From contig NZ_CP066831.1 in assembly GCF_016598615.1 (NCBI RefSeq), forward strand, positions 4,588,001 through 4,652,000: 64,000 nt of DNA. Reading direction: 5' to 3'. Each line of letters opens with the position of its first letter. Position 1 is the stretch's first letter. A program made the translations under genes and the position numbers. The DNA is from Streptomyces liliifuscus. GTDB lineage: Bacteria; Actinomycetota; Actinomycetes; Streptomycetales; Streptomycetaceae. Shown one piece after another: positions 33,164 to 43,799 of this stretch. The notes under the pieces were generated by a model. It had not been told where the DNA came from. It saw only the letters and a list, made by a program, of their open reading frames with translations, and did no database searches.

Positions 33164-34135
33164 GTGACCGGGATCAAGACGACCGGCGAGAAGAAGATGA
33201 TGTTCTTCTCCGGCCGCGCCCACCCCGAGCTTGCCGAGGAGGTCGCCCACCAGCTGGGTGTCGGGGTCGTCCCGACGAAGGCCTTCGACTTCGCCAACGG
33301 CGAGATCTACGTCCGCTACGAGGAGTCGGCCCGCGGCGCCGACTGCTTCCTCATCCAGAGCCACACCGCTCCGATCAACAAATGGATCATGGAGCAGCTG
33401 ATCATGATCGATGCTCTGAAGCGGGCCTCCGCCCGGAGCATCACCGTGATCATGCCGTTCTACGGTTACGCCCGGCAGGACAAGAAGCACCGCGGACGTG
33501 AACCGATCTCGGCCCGTCTGATCGCCGACATGATGAAGACGGCGGGCGCCGACCGCCTCCTGACGGTCGATCTGCACACCGACCAGATCCAGGGCTTCTT
33601 CGACGGCCCGGTGGATCATCTGTTCTCGCTGCCGCTGCTCGCGGACTACGTGGGCCACAAGGTGGACCGCACCAAGCTCACGGTCGTCTCGCCGGACGCC
33701 GGCCGTGTGCGCGTGGCCGACCGCTGGTGCGACCGCCTGGGCGCGCCCCTGGCGATCGTGCACAAGCGCCGCGACAAGGACGTCGCGAACCAGGTCACGG
33801 TCCACGAGGTCGTCGGTGACGTCGAGGGCCGGGTCTGTGTCCTGGTCGACGACATGATCGACACCGGTGGCACGATCTGCGCCGCCGCGGACGCGCTGTT
33901 CGCGCACGGCGCGGAGGACGTCATCGTGACGGCCACGCACGGTGTGCTCTCCGGTCCGGCCGCCGACCGGCTGAAGAACTCCAAGGTCAGCGAGTTCATC
34001 TTCACGGACACGCTGCCCACCCCGGGCGAGCTGGAACTCGACAAGATCACCGTGCTGTCGATCGCGCCGACGATCGCCAACGCGGTGCGCGAGGTCTTCG
34101 AGGACGGCTCGGTGACCAGCCTGTTCGACGAGTAG
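33164..34135 (+). CDS. prs: Ribose-phosphate pyrophosphokinase (PRPP synthetase)
   Basis: Prs makes PRPP from ribose 5-phosphate and ATP for purine, pyrimidine, histidine, tryptophan and NAD synthesis. The product is 323 residues from the GTG at 33164, with AGGAGA 8 bases upstream. Class I features are F-S-G-R-A-H-P-E-L near the start, F-A-N-G-E-I-Y-V, P-F-Y-G-Y-A-R-Q-D-K-K-H-R-G-R-E-P-I-S-A-R, the flexible-loop H-K-R-R-D, and the PRPP-binding V-L-V-D-D-M-I-D-T-G-G-T. The placement glmU-prs-rplY-pth is the usual actinobacterial order. Confidence 0.97.
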   Translation: MTGIKTTGEKKMMFFSGRAHPELAEEVAHQLGVGVVPTKAFDFANGEIYVRYEESARGADCFLIQSHTAPINKWIMEQLIMIDALKRASARSITVIMPFYGYARQDKKHRGREPISARLIADMMKTAGADRLLTVDLHTDQIQGFFDGPVDHLFSLPLLADYVGHKVDRTKLTVVSPDAGRVRVADRWCDRLGAPLAIVHKRRDKDVANQVTVHEVVGDVEGRVCVLVDDMIDTGGTICAAADALFAHGAEDVIVTATHGVLSGPAADRLKNSKVSEFIFTDTLPTPGELELDKITVLSIAPTIANAVREVFEDGSVTSLFDE

Positions 34136-34181
34136 ACAGGAAGCAGGTCCACCGGTCCCGCCGGGCCGCGTAGATCGATTT

Positions 34182-34333
34182 CTTGTACGGCCTCCCCGCC
34201 CCGTAAGCTGTCACAGTTGCTCGGCGAGGGAGGCCGCACTCTTTGGTGCGGCGGTCCGTTATCGACGCGCTCTTCGTAGCAGGCCGATGTTTTGGCCGGG
34301 TGACCAACTTCCCCAGATCTACGAGGAGTGAAC
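34182..34333 (+). promoter_or_regulatory. Promoter and structured leader of rplY
   Basis: CTTGTA (34182-34187) and TAAGCT (34204-34209), 16 bp apart, give a likely promoter for rplY independent of prs. The resulting leader of about 118 nt contains a perfect hairpin GCCGCAC-6-GTGCGGC at 34233-34252, and a GGCC-8-GGCC element near 34283-34300. GAGGAG lies 5 bases before the ATG. Ribosomal protein genes often use leader RNA for feedback control; that is an inference here. Confidence 0.45.
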
Positions 34334-34921
34334 ATGGCCGACGTCAAGATCGCCGCCGAGACCCGCACCGAGTTCGGCAAGGGCGCCGCCCGCCGCATCC
34401 GCCGTGAGAACAAGGTTCCCGCGGTCGTCTACGGCCACGGCGCCGACCCCGTCCACATCACGCTCCCGGGCCACGAGCTCCAGCTCGCCCTGCGTACCCC
34501 GAACGTCCTGCTCACCCTGGACATCGAGGGCAAGACCGAGCTGGCGATCCCGAAGGCCGTCCAGCGCGACGCCATCAAGGGCTTCCTGGAGCACGTCGAC
34601 CTGCTCACCGTGAAGCGCGGCGAGAAGGTCACCGTCGAGGTCTACGTCCACACCGAGGGCGAGCTGGCCCCGGGCGCGTTCCTGCTCGAGCACGTGCTGA
34701 GCACGCTGACGGTCGAGGCCGAGGCCACGCACATCCCCGAGTCGGTCACCGTGTCCATCGCGGGCCTGGAGGCCGGTGCCTCCATCCTCGCCAAGGACAT
34801 CCCGCTCCCCGACGGCACCACGCTGGTCATCGACGAGGACGCCGTCGTGCTCCAGGTCCTGGCCGCCCAGGCGGAGGAGCCCACCGAGGACGCCGCGGGC
34901 GACGAGGCCGCCGAGGCCTGA
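34334..34921 (+). CDS. rplY: 50S ribosomal protein L25 / general stress protein Ctc
   Basis: The product is 195 residues, the long Ctc form: an N-terminal 5S rRNA-binding L25 domain (about 1-92, with R-T-E-F-G-K-G-A-A-R-R-I-R-R and A-V-V-Y-G-H-G) plus the TL5/Ctc C-terminal beta domain to about 180, and an acidic tail. I start at ATG 34334 (M-A-D-V-K-I) since GAGGAG is 5 bases upstream; a GTG two codons earlier lies within that site. A perfect terminator follows, so it may be transcribed alone. Confidence 0.95.
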   Translation: MADVKIAAETRTEFGKGAARRIRRENKVPAVVYGHGADPVHITLPGHELQLALRTPNVLLTLDIEGKTELAIPKAVQRDAIKGFLEHVDLLTVKRGEKVTVEVYVHTEGELAPGAFLLEHVLSTLTVEAEATHIPESVTVSIAGLEAGASILAKDIPLPDGTTLVIDEDAVVLQVLAAQAEEPTEDAAGDEAAEA

Positions 34922-34942
34922 TCCCGCACCGGATCACCGTGT

Positions 34943-34976
34943 GCCGGCCGCCGCTCCCGAGGGGGCGGCGGCCGGC
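34943..34976 (+). terminator. rplY terminator
   Basis: A perfect 12-bp stem GCCGGCCGCCGC / GCGGCGGCCGGC (34943-34954 with 34965-34976) lies 22 bp after the rplY stop and before pth. The loop can pair further through CCC/GGG. Confidence 0.75.
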
Positions 34977-35015
34977 GCGTATCCCTGATCCGGACAGCCC
35001 GCCGATCGAGGACCC

Positions 35016-35627
35016 ATGGGAGACACGGACGTGACCACGGAACCAGGCGCCCCCTGGCTGATCGTGGGGCTCGGCAACCCCGGCCCCGAGTACGCCAGGA
35101 ACCGCCACAACGTGGGCTTCATGGTGGCCGACCTCCTCGCCGAGCGGATCGGCGGGAAGTTCAAGCGGGCCGGCAAGGCGCAGGCCCAGGTGATCGAGGG
35201 CCGCATCGGTCCGCCGGGACCGGCGAACCGCCGGGTGATCCTGGCCAAGCCGATGTCGTACATGAACCTGTCGGGCGGACCGGTCACGGCCCTGCGCGAC
35301 TTCTACAAGGTGCCGACGGCGAACATCGTCGCCGTCCACGACGAACTCGACATCGACTACGGCGTGCTGCGGTTGAAGCTCGGCGGTGGCGACAACGGCC
35401 ACAACGGTCTGAAGTCGATGACGAAGGCGATGGGCCCGGACTACCACCGCGTGCGCTTCGGCATCGGCCGCCCGCCGGGCCGGATGCAGGTCGCCGACTT
35501 CGTCCTGAAGGACTTCTCCGCGACGGAGCGCAAGGAACTGGACTACTTCGTGGACCGTGCCACGGACGCGGTGGAGTGTCTGGTGATCGAGGGCCTGGAG
35601 CGGGCTCAGTCGACGTACAACTCGTGA
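35016..35627 (+). CDS. pth: Peptidyl-tRNA hydrolase
   Basis: Pth recycles tRNA from drop-off peptidyl-tRNA. The product is 203 residues from the ATG at 35016, preceded by GAGGA. Motifs are L-I-V-G-L-G-N-P-G-P-E-Y, N-R-H-N-V-G-F-M with the catalytic His near 31, K-P-M-S-Y-M-N-L-S-G, H-D-E-L-D, and D-N-G-H-N-G-L-K-S. An internal GTG at 35031 is an alternative start. It follows rplY as in most actinobacteria. Confidence 0.97.
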   Translation: MGDTDVTTEPGAPWLIVGLGNPGPEYARNRHNVGFMVADLLAERIGGKFKRAGKAQAQVIEGRIGPPGPANRRVILAKPMSYMNLSGGPVTALRDFYKVPTANIVAVHDELDIDYGVLRLKLGGGDNGHNGLKSMTKAMGPDYHRVRFGIGRPPGRMQVADFVLKDFSATERKELDYFVDRATDAVECLVIEGLERAQSTYNS

Positions 35628-35757
35628 GCGGCCCGGCGGGACCGCCGGAAGGTACGTACAAAAGGTCCGTACAACACGGGACTTGTCCCCCGATGGAGCC
35701 CCATCGGAGCCCCACCGGAGTTGACCGAGCGCAGGGCCATGGCCAAGGATCGCCGCC

Positions 35758-36243
35758 ATGCCTGCCCTCGCCTCCCGTCAGAACGCGGTCGTGGCGCTCC
35801 GGTTCGGGCAGCTCGCGGCGATGGGTACGGTCGCGGCGCTGATCCTGATCGCGGGCGTCTGGGCCTCCTGGGGCACCGCCCAGCACGTGATGCTCACCAA
35901 GGGCCGTGAGCGCGGCACGATGACGGTCACGAGATGCGTCGACGACCGCTGCACCGGTCCCTACCGACCGCTGTCGGACGGTTCCACCGCCCGCGACCGC
36001 GTCGTCCTCGACAGCGAGGTCGCGGTGGACAAGGGCCGCACCTACACGGTCGCCGTGAAGCCCGGCAGCGACGAGGTCGTACGCACGGGCACCGGCGGCC
36101 TCCTCTACGCCTGGGCCCCGCTCGGCGGCGCACTGCTGCTCGCCTCGATGGTGGTAGCGGGCGGCCTACGCCTGCCCCGCCTCGCCTGGGCCCTGGGCGG
36201 CGCGGGATTCACGCTGCTCACGGCGGCGTTCGTAACCCTCTGA
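35758..36243 (+). CDS. Small membrane protein with an extracytoplasmic domain
   Basis: The product is 161 residues and I do not recognise the family. One membrane helix lies at about 19-40, then a region of about 75 residues with R-C-V-D-D-R-C-T-G-P-Y (two Cys five apart, possibly a disulfide). Two further hydrophobic stretches at about 115-135 and 140-160 end the protein at Thr-Leu. AAGG lies 9 bases before ATG 35758; an ATG at 35738 is out of frame. It is 130 bp downstream of pth in the same direction. Confidence 0.6.
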   Translation: MPALASRQNAVVALRFGQLAAMGTVAALILIAGVWASWGTAQHVMLTKGRERGTMTVTRCVDDRCTGPYRPLSDGSTARDRVVLDSEVAVDKGRTYTVAVKPGSDEVVRTGTGGLLYAWAPLGGALLLASMVVAGGLRLPRLAWALGGAGFTLLTAAFVTL

Positions 36244-36245
36244 AG

Positions 36246-36326
36246 CCCCGCGCCCCAAGAGGCGCCCCGAAGGGGCGCGGGGAACTGCGCGACCAGCCCC
36301 CACGCCCCCGCAGGCGACGCACGACT

Positions 36327-36329
<3 letters not shown>
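36246..36329. repeat. Module B repeat overlapping the ppc stop codon
   Basis: CCCCGCGCCCC (36246-36256) pairs with GGGGCGCGGGG (36272-36282), the front of a forward module B copy (36271-36290). The copy continues GACCAGCCCCCACGC and ends ACGCACGACTTCA, whose last three bases are the ppc stop codon on the other strand. It probably terminates both convergent genes. Confidence 0.8.
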
Positions 36330-39059
<2,730 letters not shown>

Positions 39060-39251
39060 AGGTGCGGCTCCTTGCAGTGTTGAAGCTCGTCTGGAGGGGA
39101 ACCCGTCACCTTGGCGGCGGGCGCGCATCGGCGACGGGGCATCCGGGAATGAAACAGAGCGGACCGCGCTGTCCGACCGACCTTAAGGATAGGTGTCCAT
39201 ACGGACGCGCAGTCTCTCGGGCTCTTGCCGCCGGGCGAGGCACTGCCATAC

Positions 39252-39280
39252 TTACGACGCCGTAGGTTACGGAACCGTAA
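39252..39280. promoter_or_regulatory. Tandem operator TTACGnnnCCGTA before the desaturase operon
   Basis: TTACG-ACG-CCGTA (39252-39264) and TTACG-GAA-CCGTA (39267-39279) are two dyads whose centres are 15 bp apart. The second extends to a perfect 14-bp palindrome, TTACGG-AA-CCGTAA (39267-39280). They lie 76-104 bp upstream of the desaturase ATG. The TetR regulator encoded at the end of the operon is the natural candidate to bind them. Confidence 0.65.
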
Positions 39281-39355
39281 GCGCGGTTTCCGGCAACTCG
39301 GCAGGCGCGATTACCGGCCACTCTCACAACCCTCGACCCCACAGGGGACGCTCCC

Positions 39356-40369
39356 ATGACCACGAGTTCCGATGTGATCGATGACGCCCCCGAGGCGAAC
39401 AACGACGACACCGCACTCCCCTCCGCCACGCTGGGCGGCGAGAAGAAGCGCTCGATCGAGCAGATCACCCTTCTCCTCTTCATCATCGTCCCGTTTCTCG
39501 CGGTCCTGGCGGCAGTACCGCTGGCCTGGGGCTGGGGCGTGAGCTGGCTGGACCTCGGTCTGCTGGTCTTCTTCTACTACCTCGGCTGCCACGGCATCAC
39601 GATCGGCTTCCACCGCTACTTCACCCATGGCGCCTTCAAAGCAAAACGCCCTCTGCGCATCGCCCTCGCGATCGCGGGCTCGATGGCCGTCGAGGGGCCG
39701 CTGGTCCGCTGGGTGGCCGACCACCGCAAGCACCACAAGTTCTCCGACGCCGAGGGCGACCCCCACTCGCCGTGGCGCTTCGGAGAGACGGTGCCGGCGC
39801 TGATGAAGGGCCTGTGGTGGGCCCACATCGCCTGGATGTTCGACGAGGAGCAGACACCGCAGGACAAGTACGCGCCGGACCTGATCAAGGACAACGCACT
39901 CCGTACGATCTCGCGCCAGTTCCTCCTCTGGGCCGGGCTCTCCCTGGCGCTCCCGGCACTGATCGGCGGCCTGGTGACGATGTCCTGGTGGGGCGCGTTC
40001 ACGGGCTTCTTCTGGGGCTCGCTCGTCCGGGTGGCACTGCTGCACCACGTCACCTGGTCGATCAACTCGATCTGCCACGCGGTGGGCAAGCGCCCCTTCA
40101 AGTCGCGTGACCGCTCGGGCAACGTGTGGTGGCTGGCGGTCCTCTCCTGCGGCGAGTCGTGGCACAACCTCCACCACGCCGATCCCACCTCCGCCCGGCA
40201 CGGTGTGGAGCGCGGCCAGGTGGATTCCTCGGCCCGTCTCATCCGCTGGTTCGAACTGCTCGGCTGGGCGTACGACGTGCGCTGGCCGTCACGCTCGCGT
40301 ATCGATTCCCGTCGCAACCCGGACGGGAAGGGCTCCCGACGCAAGGCGGAGACCGTCGACGCGGCATGA
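39356..40369 (+). CDS. Membrane acyl-CoA / fatty acid desaturase
   Basis: The product is 337 residues. The three histidine boxes of di-iron membrane desaturases are present: H-R-Y-F-T-H near 85, H-R-K-H-H near 123, and H-N-L-H-H near 264. Four hydrophobic helices surround them. The family introduces a cis double bond (usually delta-9) into acyl chains to keep membranes fluid. AGGGGA precedes the ATG at 39356. The final ATGA overlap couples it to the TetR gene, so regulation by that product, perhaps in response to acyl-CoA or temperature, is likely. Confidence 0.92.
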   Translation: MTTSSDVIDDAPEANNDDTALPSATLGGEKKRSIEQITLLLFIIVPFLAVLAAVPLAWGWGVSWLDLGLLVFFYYLGCHGITIGFHRYFTHGAFKAKRPLRIALAIAGSMAVEGPLVRWVADHRKHHKFSDAEGDPHSPWRFGETVPALMKGLWWAHIAWMFDEEQTPQDKYAPDLIKDNALRTISRQFLLWAGLSLALPALIGGLVTMSWWGAFTGFFWGSLVRVALLHHVTWSINSICHAVGKRPFKSRDRSGNVWWLAVLSCGESWHNLHHADPTSARHGVERGQVDSSARLIRWFELLGWAYDVRWPSRSRIDSRRNPDGKGSRRKAETVDAA

Positions 40370-41037
40370 TTGACGGCGTGGCCGACTCCAGCACACCCAG
40401 CAATGAAAAGCCGCGGCGCGCCCGCCGCACCCGGATGACCGGTGCGGAGCGGCGGGCCCAGTTGCTGGAGATCGGCCGCACCCTCTTCGCCGCCAAGGGC
40501 TTCGAGGCGACATCGGTGGAGGAGATCGCGGCAAAGGCCGGCGTCTCCAAACCGGTGGTCTACGAGCACTTCGGAGGCAAAGAAGGTCTCTACGCCGTAG
40601 TAGTGGACCGAGAAATGCGCCGCCTGCTGGACGGCGTGACAAGCTCACTCACCGCAGGCCACCCACGCGAGCTCTGCGAACAAGCAGCGTTCGCCCTCCT
40701 TGACTACATCGAGGAGTACACGGACGGCTTCCGCATCCTGGTCCGCGACTCCCCCATCCCCCAGTCCACAGGCTCCTTCGCGTCCCTGATCTCGGACATC
40801 GCGACCCAGGTGGAGGACATCCTGGGCCGCGAGTTCAAACGCCGCGGCTTCGACCCGAAACTCGCCCCGCTGTACGCCCAGGCCCTGGTAGGCATGGTCG
40901 CCCTGACCGGCCAGTGGTGGCTGGACGTCCGCCGCCCCAAAAAGGCCGAGGTAGCAGCCCACCTCGTAAACCTCGCCTGGCACGGCCTGGACGGCCTGGA
41001 GGCCAAGCCCCGCCTGATAGGGCGCCGAAAGTCATAG
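40366..41037 (+). CDS. TetR-family regulator of the desaturase operon
   Basis: The product is 223 residues from ATG 40366 (a GTG at 40378 is an alternative). A basic tail, R-R-A-R-R-T-R-M-T-G-A-E-R-R, precedes the TetR helix-turn-helix: F-A-A-K-G-F-E-A-T-S-V-E-E-I-A-A-K-A-G-V-S-K-P-V-V-Y-E-H-F near 40-68. The C-terminal domain has G-F-R-I-L-V-R-D-S-P and G-M-V-A-L-T-G-Q-W-W-L. It resembles regulators found beside desaturase or lipid genes in actinobacteria. Co-transcription with the desaturase and two good dyads upstream suggest autoregulation. Confidence 0.9.
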   Translation: MIDGVADSSTPSNEKPRRARRTRMTGAERRAQLLEIGRTLFAAKGFEATSVEEIAAKAGVSKPVVYEHFGGKEGLYAVVVDREMRRLLDGVTSSLTAGHPRELCEQAAFALLDYIEEYTDGFRILVRDSPIPQSTGSFASLISDIATQVEDILGREFKRRGFDPKLAPLYAQALVGMVALTGQWWLDVRRPKKAEVAAHLVNLAWHGLDGLEAKPRLIGRRKS

Positions 41038-41077
41038 CCGGGATTCAGATTCGAGTGCGGCCGAGCGAGGGCTGATC

Positions 41078-41097
41078 GCGCAGTTCCCCGCGCCCCT
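41078..41097. repeat. Dispersed intergenic repeat, module B (reverse copy)
   Basis: GCGCAGTTCCCCGCGCCCCT preceded by GGCTGATC, just after the TetR stop. It is a single copy with no hairpin partner nearby. Confidence 0.85.
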
Positions 41098-41160
41098 GAA
41101 AAGCCGATGGCCAGGCAGCCACAACGGCCCCCGAGCCCCTGATGGCACTAAGACGACAGG

Positions 41161-41174
41161 TCATCCGCGGATGA
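41161..41174. repeat. Perfect 14-bp palindrome TCATCCGCGGATGA
   Basis: It lies between the convergent tetR and methyltransferase genes, 28 bp before a larger inverted repeat. The role is unknown. Confidence 0.6.
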
Positions 41175-41202
41175 TCCACGGGGCCGCAGCCGCCGTACAA
41201 CC

Positions 41203-41324
41203 GGGCGGGGCCGTGCCGGTGTGTCGCAGCCCGCCGCATACGGCTCCCGTAACCGCGCTCACCCCACTACGCGGGGCAGTACGCCCCGCCGCGGCGGGCT
41301 GGACACACCGGCACGGCCCCGCCC
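41203..41324. repeat. Long inverted repeat (34-35 bp arms) between convergent genes
   Basis: The left arm, 41203-41237, begins GGGCGGGGCCGTGCCGG. The right arm, 41291-41324, is its reverse complement except for one extra base. The loop of 53 nt carries minor dyads. The element is not module A or B. It could be a bidirectional terminator or a remnant of a small mobile element; no gene is inside it. Confidence 0.75.
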
Positions 41325-41369
41325 AACCCACGGCCCGCAGGCGCACGAGCCGAACGAACCGCCCCCGAG

Positions 41370-42185
41370 CTACCCCTTCCGAGCGACCACGAACAGCCGC
41401 CGGAACGGAAGCACCGTCCCGTACGGAGCAGTCGGGTAGGCCCTGCGGAGCAGGTCCCTGTACTCCTCGACAAAGGCGTCCCGCGCCTCAGGGTCGTCCG
41501 CCAGGGCAGTGAGAGCGGGCCGCAACCCCGTGCCCTTGGACCAGTCGAGCACCGGATCCTCACCCTGCAGGAGCTGCATGTAGGTCGTCTCCCAGACATC
41601 CACAGCGCACCCCAGACGGGCCAGACGGTCCAAGTACAAGAGGGGCGGATGGACGGAGTCCGCGCGCCGCAGAACCCCGTCGAGACGACCCTTCCACCGC
41701 GCGGACGCGGCAAGTTCACGCATCAGCGAATGCAGCGGCGCATCGATATTGTTCGGAACCTGAAACGCGAAGGTCCCACCGGAAGCCACCGCGTCGACCC
41801 AGCCGGACAGCGCGTCCAGATGCCCCGGCACCCACTGCAGCGCCGCGTTCGAAACGATCAAGTCGTAAGTCTCCGCGGGCACCCAGTCCGTGAGATCCGC
41901 ATGGGCGAAGTCCAGCCGCCCACCCCCCACCGTGGCCCCCGCATACTCAACCGTCCGGCCCAGCATCTCCGCGGAGTTGTCGTACCCCGTGATCCACGCC
42001 CCCGGCCACCGCTCGGCGAGCTGGACGGTGACATTCCCCGGCCCGCAGCCCAGATCCGCGACACGCGCCGGTTCACCGGGCAGCGCCGGCACCCGGGCGA
42101 GAAGCTCGGCGAACGGCCGGGCACGATGCTCCGCGTGCCGCAGATACTGGCCCGGATCCCAGGTGGGAGCAGTGGTGGCGGACAT
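41370..42185 (-). CDS. tam: Trans-aconitate 2-methyltransferase
   Basis: The product is 271 residues from ATG 42185, with GAGGAGG 6 bases upstream. The SAM-binding signature A-D-L-G-C-G-P-G-N-V-T is near 42-52, followed by T-G-Y-D-N-S-A-E-M-L and S-N-A-A-L-Q-W-V. The Y-L-R-H-A-E-H-R-A-R-P-F start and F-A-F-Q-V-P-N-N match Tam, which esterifies trans-aconitate, a spontaneous by-product that inhibits aconitase. It is divergent from a MarR gene; the two probably share control sites. Confidence 0.9.
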   Translation of the reverse strand: MSATTAPTWDPGQYLRHAEHRARPFAELLARVPALPGEPARVADLGCGPGNVTVQLAERWPGAWITGYDNSAEMLGRTVEYAGATVGGGRLDFAHADLTDWVPAETYDLIVSNAALQWVPGHLDALSGWVDAVASGGTFAFQVPNNIDAPLHSLMRELAASARWKGRLDGVLRRADSVHPPLLYLDRLARLGCAVDVWETTYMQLLQGEDPVLDWSKGTGLRPALTALADDPEARDAFVEEYRDLLRRAYPTAPYGTVLPFRRLFVVARKG

Positions 42186-42267
42186 GGAGGGCCTCCTCGA
42201 AGTCACGATCGACGCCGCACCCGACGTCCCGAAGGAACTCCAGCCTCACACCCCAACTCTCTCGACG

Positions 42268-42316
42268 TCAAGAGACTTCACATCAAGAGACTTCATGTCG
42301 ACACAACCACTACACT
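42268..42316. promoter_or_regulatory. Tandem MarR-type operator and marR promoter
   Basis: TCAAGAGACTTCA occurs at 42268-42280 and 42283-42295; each copy is itself a dyad of the form TnAAG-3-CTTnA. Fifteen bases later TACACT (42311-42316) is a likely -10 box, 7 bp before the marR ATG. Binding by the MarR product to repress itself, and perhaps tam, is inferred. Confidence 0.55.
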
Positions 42317-42323
42317 GATCGCC

Positions 42324-42821
42324 ATGGAGGACGAGGTCGATCGGCTGGTCGCTGCGTGGCGCCGGGAGCGCCCTGACCTCGACGTGGAACCGCTCGAGGT
42401 ACTCAGCCGCGTGAGCAGACTCGCCAGGCACCTGGACCGCGCACGCCGGATCGCGTTCGCCGAGCACGCCCTGGAGCCCTGGGAGTTCGACGTCCTGACG
42501 GCACTGAGGCGCGCAGGCACCCCGTACCAACTCTCCCCCGGCCAGTTGCTCACCCAGACGCTCGTCACCTCGGGCACGATGACGAACCGCATCGACCGGC
42601 TGGCGAAGAAGGGCCTGGTGGAGCGCCTCCCCGACCCCAGCGACCGCCGCGGTGTACTCGTACGCCTCACCGAGGACGGCCGCGACCGCGCGGACCAGGC
42701 ACTGGCCGGACTCCTCGACCAGGAGCGCGCCATCCTGGCGGAACTCAGCAGGGCCCAGCGCGGCGAACTCGCCGGGCTGCTACGCCAGCTGACCGCCCCG
42801 TTCGACAACATCCCCGGCTAG
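42324..42821 (+). CDS. MarR-family transcriptional regulator
   Basis: The product is 165 residues. The winged helix covers about 50-135: L-L-T-Q-T-L-V-T-S-G-T-M-T-N-R-I-D-R-L is the recognition helix, and R-L-P-D-P-S-D-R-R-G-V-L-V-R-L-T is the wing with the family D-x-R. No ribosome site precedes ATG 42324 and the -10 box is 7 bp away, so the mRNA may be leaderless. Its 3' end overlaps the opposite LuxR-type gene by 42 bp. Confidence 0.92.
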   Translation: MEDEVDRLVAAWRRERPDLDVEPLEVLSRVSRLARHLDRARRIAFAEHALEPWEFDVLTALRRAGTPYQLSPGQLLTQTLVTSGTMTNRIDRLAKKGLVERLPDPSDRRGVLVRLTEDGRDRADQALAGLLDQERAILAELSRAQRGELAGLLRQLTAPFDNIPG

Positions 42822-43547
42822 GTCGACGGGCCCGACCCCAGCCCGCCGGGCGAGCGCCACGGCGGCGAGGGTCGAGTGCACGCCGAGCTTCCCCAGCACG
42901 TTCTGCATATGCGTACGGACGGTGTGCGGCGAGAGGAACAGCCGCTCGGCGACCGCCTTGCGCCCCAGCCCCGCGACCATGCACCGCAGCACTTCCCGCT
43001 CCCGCGGAGTCAACGACTCCACCAACCGCTCGCTCTCCGTACGGTGTTTCCGCGCGGCGGTCAGCTCGCGCAGCACGCCGGTGAGCAGCGCCGGCGGCAG
43101 ATGCGTCTCGTCCCGCAGTACGCCCCGGATGACGGTGAGCAGCCGGGACAGCGAGCAGTCCTTGGCGACCCAGCCCGAGGCACCGGCCTGCAGGGCGAGC
43201 GCCGCGCGCCGCGGGTCGTCCTTCTCGGCGAGCACGACCGTACGGACGGTGGGCTGGCCCGAACGGACGCCCGCGACCAGCGAGATGCCGTCGACCAGGC
43301 CCTCTTCGTTGTTGTCGTGGACAGGCACGGCCGGGCGGGCGCCCGGCACATTGCCGCCCAGGTCGGCGTCGACGAGGAGCACGTCGAATCTGCGGCCTTC
43401 GGCGGCCGCGCGCTCCAGGCAGCGCAGCGCGGCGGGGCCGCTGCCGGCCGCGGAGACATCGACGTCGGGCTCGGCGGCCAGGGCGGCGGCGAGCGACTCG
43501 GCGAAGATACGGTGGTCGTCGACGACCAGGACACGGATGCGAACCAC
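42780..43547 (-). CDS. LuxR/NarL-type response regulator
   Basis: The product is 255 residues from the GTG at 43547 with GGGGG 6 bases upstream. The receiver (about 1-150) keeps V-V-D-D-H near 8-12, L-L-V-D-A-D with the likely phosphorylated Asp, and a Lys in W-V-A-K-D. It has an insertion after the phosphosite (N-V-P-G-A-R-P-A-V-P-V-H-D-N-N-E-E-G), longer than usual. The C-terminal LuxR helix-turn-helix is L-T-P-R-E-R-E-V-L-R-C-M-V-A-G-L-G-R-K-A-V-A. No kinase gene is adjacent. Confidence 0.88.
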   Translation of the reverse strand: MVRIRVLVVDDHRIFAESLAAALAAEPDVDVSAAGSGPAALRCLERAAAEGRRFDVLLVDADLGGNVPGARPAVPVHDNNEEGLVDGISLVAGVRSGQPTVRTVVLAEKDDPRRAALALQAGASGWVAKDCSLSRLLTVIRGVLRDETHLPPALLTGVLRELTAARKHRTESERLVESLTPREREVLRCMVAGLGRKAVAERLFLSPHTVRTHMQNVLGKLGVHSTLAAVALARRAGVGPVDLAGDVVERGGQLA

Positions 43548-43703
43548 TGAAACCCCCACTGCTCGGGGGACGGCCGACGCAGGTACGGCGCCCGGAGATC
43601 CCGAACTTCTACGCTCGGAAAACGGGGTGCCGCAGCCGCACGGCCGCCGCCGTGCTGGAACTGCTACCCCCACTCCGGGCGTCGTACCCGACTGTCTCGC
43701 CCC

Positions 43704-43740
43704 CTGATCAGCACCGGCCCCCACCGGTGCTGCTCATCAG
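43704..43740. repeat. Large dyad upstream of the LuxR-type regulator
   Basis: AGCACCGG-6-CCGGTGCT (43710-43731), extended by an outer CTGAT (43704-43708) / ATCAG (43736-43740) pair. It lies between divergent genes, 157 bp upstream of the regulator start and 60 bp before the GNAT gene. It could be an operator or a leader hairpin. Confidence 0.5.
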
Positions 43741-43799
43741 AGTACGGCCGGGCAGCAGGAGCGGAAGGTGATTTGCAGAACTGATTGGCCAGCGCGTTT

